From NCBI GenBank assembly GCA_905215195.1, contig CAJMPF010000121.1, forward strand, positions 1 to 5,680: 5,680 nucleotides of DNA. The letters run 5' to 3'. Positions 1-4,623 of the stretch are shown one piece after another. Under the pieces are notes generated by a model. That model saw only the letters and a list, made by a program, of their open reading frames with translations, was not told the DNA's origin and searched no databases. How positions within the stretch are numbered: the first letter of the stretch is position 1; every line of letters starts with the position of its first letter. Made by a program: the position numbers and the translations under genes. The DNA comes from an uncultured bacterium. GTDB taxonomy: Bacteria > Actinomycetota > Coriobacteriia > Coriobacteriales > Coriobacteriaceae.

Positions 1-1301
1 CCGCCGCTCGCACAGCGGCCTTGACGCTGGCGCTGGTCGCACCGCTGCGCGAGTGCATGGCCCGTGAGAATGCCGCCAACGTGTTCGATGGCATTGAGAT
101 GCCGCTCGTGCCGGTGCTTGCCAAGATGGAGCGCGCGGGCATGCTCGTGGACCCCGATCGCCTGCGTAATCTGTCCGAGGGCCTGGCGACCCAGATCACC
201 GAGGTCGAGCGAAGCATTCGCAACCTTGCCGGTGACGAGGCCTTTAACATCGGTAGCCCCATGCAGCTCTCGCATGTGCTGTTTGACGTTATGGGCCTTC
301 CGACCAAGGGTCTCAAAAAGACCAAGCGCGGCTACTATTCGACCAACGCCAAGGTGTTGAGCGACCTTGCCCGCGACCACGAAATCGTGCGTCTGATCTT
401 GGATTGGCGTGAGAAGTCTAAGATCAAGTCCACCTATCTGGATACGCTGGGCCCGCTGCGCCGTGGTGACGGTCGCGTGCACACCACGTACAACCAGACC
501 ATCACGGCAACGGGGCGTCTGTCCTCGAGCGACCCGAACCTGCAGAACATCCCGACGCGCTCGGAGCTGGGTCGTACCGTCAAGACGGCGTTTTCGGCAG
601 GCGGGGGAAGCGTCTTTTTGGCGGTGGACTACTCGCAGATAGAGCTGCGTCTGCTGGCACATCTCTCGGGTGACGAGCACTTGGTGCGCGCCTTTAACGA
701 GGGCGAGGACTTCCATGCCGAGACGGCGGCGCGCGTATTTGGTGTGCCGGTGTCCGAGGTAACGCCCGACCTGCGCAGTCGCGCCAAGGCCGTGAACTTT
801 GGCATCCTGTACGGCCAGCAGGCCTATGGTCTGTCACAGTCGCTGCATATCTCGATGGCCGAGGCGCGTGACATGATCGACCGCTACTACGAGGCCTACC
901 CGGGCGTGCGTACATTCCTCGACAACGTGGTGGCGCGCGCCAAGCAGACGGGCTACGCCGAGACCATGTACGGCCGCCGTCGTCATATTCCGGAGCTCAA
1001 GGCCAAAAACCCGCAACTCCGCGGTTTTGGCGAGCGCACGGCCATGAACCACCCCATGCAGGGCACCGCCGCCGACATCATCAAGATCGCCATGGCCCGC
1101 GTAAGCCGCCGCCTGGAAGAAGAAGGCTTTGCCGCCCACATGATCTTGCAGGTACACGACGAACTGGACTTTGAGTGCCCCGTCGATGAAGTCGAGCGCC
1201 TAACCACCATGGTCCGCGACGTCATGGAACACGTAGTAGACCTCCGCGTACCGTTGATCGCCGAAGCCAGCACCGGCATAACCTGGGCCGATGCCAAATA
1301 A
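1..1301 (+). CDS. polA: DNA polymerase I, C-terminal (polymerase domain) part; 5' end outside the window
   Basis: Family A DNA polymerase, which fills gaps and removes RNA primers during replication and repair in the cytoplasm. The reading frame is open from base 3 and ends at TAA 1299-1301, giving about 432 visible residues; the N-terminal flap-nuclease and 3'-5' exonuclease-like regions lie upstream. Numbering from the TTG at 21, which is internal and not a real start: TATGRLSSSDPNLQNIPTR at 162-180; motif A DYSQIELR at 203-210 with metal-binding Asp203; O-helix motif B with Arg252, Lys256, Phe260 and Tyr264 in RSRAKAVNFGILYG; motif C QVHDE at 377-381 with Asp380. These match E. coli Asp705, Arg754, Lys758, Phe762, Tyr766 and Asp882 in order and spacing, so the polymerase site looks intact. 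Phe at the 762 position is the usual state that disfavours dideoxynucleotides. Glutamate codon choice changes sharply in the last 60 codons (see findings). It converges with the HAD gene. Confidence 0.97.
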   Translation, partial: AARTAALTLALVAPLRECMARENAANVFDGIEMPLVPVLAKMERAGMLVDPDRLRNLSEGLATQITEVERSIRNLAGDEAFNIGSPMQLSHVLFDVMGLPTKGLKKTKRGYYSTNAKVLSDLARDHEIVRLILDWREKSKIKSTYLDTLGPLRRGDGRVHTTYNQTITATGRLSSSDPNLQNIPTRSELGRTVKTAFSAGGGSVFLAVDYSQIELRLLAHLSGDEHLVRAFNEGEDFHAETAARVFGVPVSEVTPDLRSRAKAVNFGILYGQQAYGLSQSLHISMAEARDMIDRYYEAYPGVRTFLDNVVARAKQTGYAETMYGRRRHIPELKAKNPQLRGFGERTAMNHPMQGTAADIIKIAMARVSRRLEEEGFAAHMILQVHDELDFECPVDEVERLTTMVRDVMEHVVDLRVPLIAEASTGITWADAK

Positions 1302-1335
1302 AGACGCACCAACAACCCCAAAGTAACCAAAAGCA

Positions 1336-1375
1336 GAAGGGGACTCCTTGCCAACAAGGAGCCCCCTTCGTTCAA
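1336..1375 (+). terminator. Rho-independent terminator after polA
   Basis: Bases 1336-1342 (GAAGGGG) pair with 1363-1369, and 1344-1350 (CTCCTTG) pair with 1355-1361. This makes 14 base pairs with one A-C mismatch around a CCAA loop. The tail (GTTCAATTAAATT) is only moderately T-rich. On the opposite strand the hairpin is followed by TGCTTTTGG, so it may also stop transcripts arriving from the HAD gene, which would make it bidirectional. It begins 34 bases after the polA stop. Confidence 0.8.
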
Positions 1376-1436
1376 TTAAATTCAGCCAAGTATCTAGGTG
1401 CCAAGACGCCATCCAGGCGGCAAGCAAGTCACCCAA

Positions 1437-1482
1437 GGACCTGGCCGGGCGAAAAACTTACCCGCCTCGCCCGGCCAGGTCC
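1437..1482. repeat. Perfect 16-bp inverted repeat between convergent genes
   Basis: Bases 1437-1452 (GGACCTGGCCGGGCGA) are perfectly complementary to 1467-1482, with a 14-base loop. The outer end lies 10 bases from the HAD stop codon. Neither strand has a T-run after the stem. It may still end the HAD transcript as a long GC-rich hairpin, or be a copy of a dispersed intergenic repeat; one window cannot decide. Confidence 0.75.
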
Positions 1483-1492
1483 GACGAGCGCG

Positions 1493-2320
1493 TTAACGAG
1501 CCGCCAAGATGGCGTCGATGAGCGTCAGTACGCCCCCGTCGTTGTTGCTCGGAATACGCCACTTGGCATGCGCGTTCATGTGCTCCTCGGCATTGTCCAC
1601 GATAAAGCTGTGGCCGACGCGCTCCAGCATGGGGATGTCGTTGTACGTATCGCCCACGGCGGCAGCATCGGCAATATCGATGCCCAGGTGCTCGCACAGG
1701 TGAGCGACGCCGGCGCCCTTGTCGACGCCCAGGTTCATAAAGTCGATCCACTCGCGCCCGGCGTTGGTGACGTAAAGCTTGTCCGAGAACTCGGGGCTAT
1801 AAGTCTCGCGGAATGCGGGCTCGGCGTCGTAGCCGGGGAAGAAGACCGAGATCTTGTTGGACTCGATATCAATGCCCTCAAAGCTGTCGACGTAGTTGAT
1901 TGTGTTGTAGTAGACGCTGATCTCGTCGTGGTATTGATGGTCGCGGGCAAGCACGTAGAACTCGTCGAAGCAGCACAGGACGGGGACAGCGCGAGGATCC
2001 TCCGAGGCACGGCTCAAGACCTGCTGATACAGCTCCACGTCAATATTGCTCTTATAGATATAGCTGCCGCGATAGATCACGCACGCTCCGTTGTCGGGAC
2101 AAAAAGCAAGGCGGTTTTTGATGCCCTCGAACATCTCCTCGAGCTTGGGGGCGGGACGTCCGCTGGCGGGGCAGAATACGATGCCGGCGTCGGCGAGCTT
2201 GTCCAGGCGCTCATCAAGACCCTGGGGCAGCACACGCTCGTCGGTCAGCAGCGTCTTGTCCATATCGACGGCGAGAATCTTAATGTTGCCGATGCTGGCG
2301 TCCGATTCGTAAGTTTGCAT
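1493..2320 (-). CDS. Cof-type HAD-family hydrolase (sugar-phosphate or nucleotide phosphatase-like)
   Basis: A 275-residue haloacid dehalogenase superfamily protein of the IIB (Cof-like) kind, a usual length for the family. All four catalytic motifs are visible: motif I DMDKT at 19-23, with nucleophile Asp19 and acid/base Asp21; motif II Ser53 in PASGRP; motif III Lys201; motif IV GDTYND at 223-228, with metal-binding Asp224 and Asp228. About 115 residues between motifs II and III form the cap that sets substrate choice. Family members remove phosphate from small phosphorylated metabolites such as sugar phosphates, pyridoxal phosphate or FMN precursors. The substrate cannot be read from the sequence, so I give no symbol. 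No signal peptide or membrane segment is seen, so it is probably cytoplasmic. The ATG at 2320-2318 is preceded by AAAGG with a 9-base gap. It is transcribed away from argG and towards polA. Confidence 0.93.
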   Translation of the reverse strand: MQTYESDASIGNIKILAVDMDKTLLTDERVLPQGLDERLDKLADAGIVFCPASGRPAPKLEEMFEGIKNRLAFCPDNGACVIYRGSYIYKSNIDVELYQQVLSRASEDPRAVPVLCCFDEFYVLARDHQYHDEISVYYNTINYVDSFEGIDIESNKISVFFPGYDAEPAFRETYSPEFSDKLYVTNAGREWIDFMNLGVDKGAGVAHLCEHLGIDIADAAAVGDTYNDIPMLERVGHSFIVDNAEEHMNAHAKWRIPSNNDGGVLTLIDAILAAR

Positions 2321-2362
2321 AAAAATGCGCCTTTCGTTTCGAGATTGTTTCAGACGTTATAA
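2321..2362 (-). promoter_or_regulatory. Possible promoter -10 and ribosome binding site of the HAD gene
   Basis: Read on the minus strand, AAAGG (2334-2330) stands 9 bases before the ATG. A TATAAC hexamer (2361-2356) lies about 35 bases before the ATG and would give a short untranslated leader. I found no convincing -35 hexamer at the right distance, so the promoter part is weak; the ribosome binding site is solid. Confidence 0.4.
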
Positions 2363-2463
2363 CCATCAACTAGTAGTCGAGCGTATTTTCGCAGGAATGG
2401 TGCGTATTTCCACTGCAATTCACAAACTAATGAAAAAACTTTTCAGAAATTTGAATTTGCCGC

Positions 2464-2491
2464 TTGCGCAGCGTGCACTTTATCGTAATAT
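2464..2491 (+). promoter_or_regulatory. Candidate promoter of the argG leader transcript
   Basis: TTGCGC (2464-2469) and TAATAT (2486-2491) are separated by 16 bases, in the most AT-rich part of the gap (about 2395-2500). Transcription would begin near 2498, giving about 97 bases before the leader peptide start and about 375 before argG. The hexamers match the sigma-70 consensus only partly. An overlapping TATAAC (2489-2494) is an alternative -10. I found no complete ArgR box (TGAAT and ATTCA halves at proper spacing) beside it; only isolated halves occur at 2418-2422 and 2452-2456. Confidence 0.45.
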
Positions 2492-2500
2492 AACGAACAT

Positions 2501-2553
2501 CGAAAACGGAGACGGCAAAAGAGCCGCTTACCGAGGAAAAGGTACCGTTTGCG
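2501..2553 (+). other. Potential branched hairpin in the 5' untranslated leader
   Basis: Bases 2501-2509 pair with 2545-2553: eight Watson-Crick pairs with one A-G mismatch. Inside are CGGC (2513-2516) with GCCG (2523-2526) and a weak ACC/GGT pair (2530-2532 with 2541-2543), which would make a small three-way structure. It sits between the candidate promoter and the leader peptide. Its role is unknown; it may be chance folding. Confidence 0.35.
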
Positions 2554-2594
2554 ATATTTGAATTGCGCCCGGCGATACGTGAAAGGAGAGGCAG

Positions 2595-2669
2595 ATGCAG
2601 TTCGTAAAGATCATCACCACTGCAGACAATGCCATCCGACGCCAGCGCGCAATTTCCCGACGACGATAA
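2595..2669 (+). CDS. Arginine-rich leader peptide upstream of argG (24 codons)
   Basis: A 24-codon ORF starts with ATG behind AAAGGAG (2582-2588, 6-base gap), one of the best ribosome binding sites in the window, and ends at TAA 2667-2669. The peptide begins MQFVKIITTADNA and ends IRRQRAISRRR. Six of its last ten codons are arginine: CGA, CGC, CGC, then CGA CGA CGA directly before the stop. Four of six are CGA, whereas the 12 arginines of argG are 7 CGC and 5 CGT. An in-frame TGA at 2580-2582 closes the frame upstream, so ATG is the only sensible start. The composition and place, before an arginine gene and followed by competing RNA helices, fit a leader peptide whose translation senses charged tRNA-Arg. 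It is probably not a working protein. The sensing role is inference. Confidence 0.72.
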   Translation: MQFVKIITTADNAIRRQRAISRRR

Positions 2670-2683
2670 CAATCGTCTCTGTC
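2659..2683 (+). other. Hairpin over the Arg-codon run and stop of the leader peptide (possible pause hairpin)
   Basis: GACGAT (2662-2667) pairs with ATCGTC (2672-2677) around a four-base loop. GAC (2659-2661) can add GTC (2681-2683) across a three-base bulge, for nine pairs in all. CCC (2656-2658) with GGG (2689-2691) and GCGC (2647-2650) with GCGC (2692-2695) could lengthen it with further bulges. It overlaps the last three CGA codons and the stop, so a ribosome there would open it. It corresponds in place to the 1:2 pause hairpin of classical attenuators. Confidence 0.5.
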
Positions 2684-2695
2684 CGCATGGGGCGC

Positions 2696-2778
2696 AATGC
2701 CTCAACAGAGTCATTTTGAGGTCGTTGGGTTTAAGCACGACATAGCCGCATGTTTCTAGGGCATGCCTGTGATGCATT
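2696..2778 (+). promoter_or_regulatory. Candidate antiterminator helix of the argG leader
   Basis: Segment 2696-2708 (AATGCCTCAACAG) can pair with 2767-2778 (CTGTGATGCATT): 2696-2700 with 2774-2778, 2702-2704 with 2770-2772, and 2706-2708 with 2767-2769. That is 11 Watson-Crick pairs with one C-T mismatch and one bulged A. The 3' partner is exactly the left arm of the terminator hairpin, so the two helices exclude each other. A 5-bp hairpin (2748-2752 with 2762-2766) would stack next to it. Its fit with the leader peptide suggests read-through when ribosomes stall at arginine codons; this switching is inferred from base pairing alone. Confidence 0.55.
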
Positions 2779-2825
2779 CTGCTGAATAACCTGATAATGC
2801 ACAGTTTTTGACCTCAAGGTGACTT
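2708..2825 (+). other. Long-range 16-bp RNA helix enclosing the attenuator
   Basis: Bases 2708-2723 pair with 2810-2825 without a gap: 13 Watson-Crick and 3 G-U pairs, with the core TTGAGGTC (2716-2723) perfectly matching GACCTCAA (2810-2817). The left strand begins where the antiterminator segment ends, and the right strand begins just after the T-run. It is nested around the terminator hairpin but would form a pseudoknot with the antiterminator. It can exist only in transcripts that have passed the terminator. Function unknown. Confidence 0.55.
2767..2809 (+). terminator. Candidate attenuator (intrinsic terminator) before argG
   Basis: CTGT (2767-2770) and GCATT (2774-2778) pair with AATGC (2796-2800) and ACAG (2801-2804), with three bases (2771-2773) bulged on the left arm. 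TTTTT (2805-2809) follows directly. It lies 65 bases before the argG ATG, where a normal gene-end terminator makes no sense, so it is best read as a conditional one. The stem is short, AT-rich and has a 17-base loop, so it may be weak; the position of the T-run is the strongest support. Confidence 0.6.
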
Positions 2826-2874
2826 GCAACTGACCGATGTTCTAACTAGCTACCAAGGGCGAAAGGAAACAGCC

Positions 2875-4101
2875 ATGAGCAAGGAAAAAGTCGTTCTCGC
2901 ATATTCCGGTGGTCTTGATACATCCGTATGTGTCAAGTGGCTCCAGGACGAGAAGAATCTCGATGTCGTTTGTGTCTGCGGCAACGTGGGCCAGGAAGAG
3001 ACCGGACTGGATGCCAAGAAGCAGAAGGCGCTCGACCTGGGCGTTCTCGATTGCCAGGTGCTCGACCTGCGCGACGAGTTCTCTGATGAGTTCCTGACTA
3101 AGGCCATCGCCGCAAACTCCATGTACGAGAACAAGTATCCGCTGCTCTCCGCCCTGTCTCGCCCGCTGCTTGCCAAGAAGCTTGTTGAGGTCGCCCACGA
3201 GTTTGGCGCGACCTACGTCGCCCACGGCTGCACCGGCAAGGGTAACGATCAGGTCCGTTTTGAGGCCGCCGTCAAGGCCCTCGACCCCGAGCTCAAGGTT
3301 ATCGCCCCGGTTCGCGAGTGGGACCTGAAGTGCCGTCCCGACGAGGTCGCCTATGCCCACGCCCACAACGTGCCGGTTCCCGAGGGTGCCAACGACAACC
3401 CCTACTCCATCGACGACAACCTGTGGGGTCGTGCCATTGAGTGCGGTCACCTGGAGGATCCCTGGAACGAGCCGCTCGACGACGCTTGGGTTATGACCAA
3501 GAACCCCGAGGACACGCCGGACACCCCGACCTACACCGAGATTGAGTTTGAGGCCGGCAAGCCCGTCGCCGTCGACGGCAAGAAGATGAAACTCTCCGAG
3601 ATCGTCATCGCCCTCAACAAGATCTCCGGCGACAATGGCTTTGGCCGCCTCGATCTGGTCGAGGATCGTCTGGTGGGCCTCAAGAGCCGCGAGTGCTATG
3701 AGGTTCCCGGCGCCCTGACGCTCATTACCGCCCATAAGGCACTCGAGGACATTTGCGTTGAGGGCGACCTGCTCAAGACTAAGATTAAGCTCGAGCAGGA
3801 TTGGGCCACCGCCGTGTACAACGGCCAGTGGTACAGCCCGCTCAAAAACGCGCTCGATGCCTTTATGGCCGATACCCAGAAGTTCGTGACCGGCACTGTC
3901 CGTCTGAAGTTCTTTAAGGGCAACTGCCATGTCGTCGGCCGCAAGAGCCCCTTCAGCCTCTACGACTACGGTCTGGCCACCTACGACCGCGACACCACGT
4001 TTGACGAGAAGGCCAGCGCCGGCTTTATCGAGATCGATACGCTGTCGCTCAAGACGTGGGCAAAGGTCCAGGGCCCCAGCTCTGCTGCCGCCCAAGCCTA
4101 G
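2875..4101 (+). CDS. argG: Argininosuccinate synthase
   Basis: Cytoplasmic enzyme that joins L-citrulline and L-aspartate with ATP (giving AMP and pyrophosphate) to form argininosuccinate, the next-to-last step of arginine synthesis. The 408-residue length is normal for the family. The ATP-binding signature AYSGGLDTS is at 9-17, YPLLSALSRPL at 88-98, and the second family signature GCTGKGNDQVRF at 118-129. I chose ATG 2875 because AAAGGA (2862-2867) stands 7 bases before it and the protein then begins MSKEKVVLAYSGG, as is typical. The frame stays open back to a TTG at 2824, but that extension has no ribosome binding site and lies in the structured leader. Arginine codons are only CGC and CGT. 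Upstream are the arginine-rich leader peptide and attenuator-like structures; argH follows 522 bases downstream on the same strand. Confidence 0.97.
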   Translation: MSKEKVVLAYSGGLDTSVCVKWLQDEKNLDVVCVCGNVGQEETGLDAKKQKALDLGVLDCQVLDLRDEFSDEFLTKAIAANSMYENKYPLLSALSRPLLAKKLVEVAHEFGATYVAHGCTGKGNDQVRFEAAVKALDPELKVIAPVREWDLKCRPDEVAYAHAHNVPVPEGANDNPYSIDDNLWGRAIECGHLEDPWNEPLDDAWVMTKNPEDTPDTPTYTEIEFEAGKPVAVDGKKMKLSEIVIALNKISGDNGFGRLDLVEDRLVGLKSRECYEVPGALTLITAHKALEDICVEGDLLKTKIKLEQDWATAVYNGQWYSPLKNALDAFMADTQKFVTGTVRLKFFKGNCHVVGRKSPFSLYDYGLATYDRDTTFDEKASAGFIEIDTLSLKTWAKVQGPSSAAAQA

Positions 4102-4121
4102 CGCCTCCTTCCCTTGGTATC

Positions 4122-4247
4122 CGCGCGGCCCATCCGCGTGATACATAACGGGCGCTCGGGGTCCCTACCTTTCGTTATGCTTGCTGACACTTCTTAACAT
4201 CGGTGGCCCCTACGTTCCGCCCGCATATATGATGCCGCGTCTGCGGC
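4122..4247 (+). other. Hairpins in the argG 3' untranslated region
   Basis: Three dyads follow the argG stop before the main terminator. CGCGCGG (4122-4128, one G-U) pairs with 4134-4140 around a 5-base loop. CATAACG (4144-4150) pairs with CGTTATG (4173-4179), extendable by two G-U pairs. GCCGC (4234-4238) pairs with GCGGC (4243-4247) around a tetraloop. None is followed by a T-run. They may protect the argG mRNA end or may mean nothing. I see no convincing gene in 4102-4334. Confidence 0.35.
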
Positions 4248-4254
4248 TGAGTCC

Positions 4255-4291
4255 GAGCCCCGCCGGGGTTGTCCGGCGGGGCTCCTTCTAT
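4255..4291 (+). terminator. Rho-independent terminator after argG
   Basis: GAGCCCCGCCGG (4255-4266) pairs perfectly with 4273-4284: 12 base pairs, nearly all GC, around the six-base loop GGTTGT, followed by the pyrimidine-rich tail CTTCTAT. It stands 154 bases after the argG stop and 51 bases before the next ATG with a ribosome binding site. It suggests that argG is mainly a separate transcript from argH, unless read-through occurs. The weak T-run lowers certainty a little. Confidence 0.75.
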
Positions 4292-4334
4292 CAATTTGGC
4301 GGCTCTGCGCCTATATATATGAGGAGTATCCATT

Positions 4335-4505
4335 ATGTTCAATGCTTTCGCGCATGCTTTACTTGCCCTCGCGCCCGAGTTCGATGCTGCAAAGGTCGAG
4401 GACGTTCCTATGAGCCTAAAGGCCTGGATCGATGGTTCGCAGGGCAACATCCGGAGGGAGACGTTGGGCGCCAAGTGCATGGCGCGTCACTTCTTTGCAA
4501 ATTAG
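4335..4505 (+). CDS. Small hypothetical protein, 56 residues, between argG and argH
   Basis: The ATG is preceded by GAGGAG (4321-4326) with an 8-base gap, a strong ribosome binding site placed just after the argG terminator; the ORF ends at TAG 4503-4505. The product begins MFNAFAHALLALAPEF and ends GAKCMARHFFAN. The first 13 residues are hydrophobic and alanine/leucine-rich but too short for a membrane segment; the rest is mixed, with one cysteine and no motif I recognise. I do not recognise the family and assign no function. Codons are mostly of the C/G-ending kind of the neighbours, but CTA, TTA, CGG and AGG occur. It lies 118 bases before argH on the same strand, so it may be co-transcribed with it. 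It has only four arginines, so it is not a second arginine leader. A chance ORF remains possible; the ribosome binding site is the main support. Confidence 0.5.
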   Translation: MFNAFAHALLALAPEFDAAKVEDVPMSLKAWIDGSQGNIRRETLGAKCMARHFFAN

Positions 4506-4543
4506 CTACATGGCTCCGCACACGGTTGGGAATGTGTAAAACT

Positions 4544-4569
4544 AGCGGTTGAAAAATCGCTTTAGCGAT
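4544..4569 (+). other. Two mutually exclusive small hairpins upstream of argH
   Basis: AGCGGTT (4544-4550) pairs with AATCGCT (4555-4561), with one G-U, around a GAAA tetraloop of the stable GNRA type. Alternatively ATCGC (4556-4560) pairs with GCGAT (4565-4569) around TTTA. The shared segment 4556-4560 means only one can form at a time. They are 55 bases before the argH start. No T-run follows. TTGAAA (4549-4554) could also serve as a -35, but no good -10 lies at 16-18 bases. Confidence 0.35.
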
Positions 4570-4623
4570 ATGGCGCATTGCTTTGGGCGCTTGTTTTGGT
4601 ATTTGGAGAAAGGGGACGGTTCC

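Noticed and set aside
1568..2362. Plus-strand open frame of 264 codons opposite the HAD gene
   Set aside because: It is valine/alanine/aspartate-rich shadow translation of a gene with all four HAD motifs intact on the minus strand, with no ribosome binding site of its own that I find convincing.
2536..2553. T-box riboswitch (AGGTACCG near the core consensus)
   Set aside because: The full T-box sequence, a specifier-loop stem and an adjacent terminator are missing; the match is to a short palindromic GGTACC core only.
2325..2561. Plus-strand open frame of 78 codons starting in the HAD gene's ribosome binding region
   Set aside because: It lacks a Shine-Dalgarno sequence and runs through the AT-rich promoter region.
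2427..2777. Minus-strand open frame of 116 codons across the argG leader
   Set aside because: No good ribosome binding site, no recognisable domain, and it overlaps the better supported leader peptide and RNA helices.
2824..2874. Extended argG start at TTG 2824
   Set aside because: The extra 17 residues have no ribosome binding site and lie in the leader helix; ATG 2875 has AAAGGA at 7 bases and gives the usual N-terminus.
2842..4146. Minus-strand open frame of 434 codons opposite argG
   Set aside because: It is a shadow of argG made by strong third-position GC bias; it is hydrophobic and low in complexity, has no recognisable domain, and the sense strand carries a complete argG.
4193..4231. 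Promoter TTAACA with CATATATG before the small ORF
   Set aside because: The two elements are about 26 bases apart, too far for a sigma-70 promoter, and the argG terminator lies downstream of it.
4181..4552. Plus-strand open frame of 123 codons between argG and argH
   Set aside because: It runs through the 12-bp terminator hairpin, has no ribosome binding site, and conflicts with the 56-codon ORF that has one.
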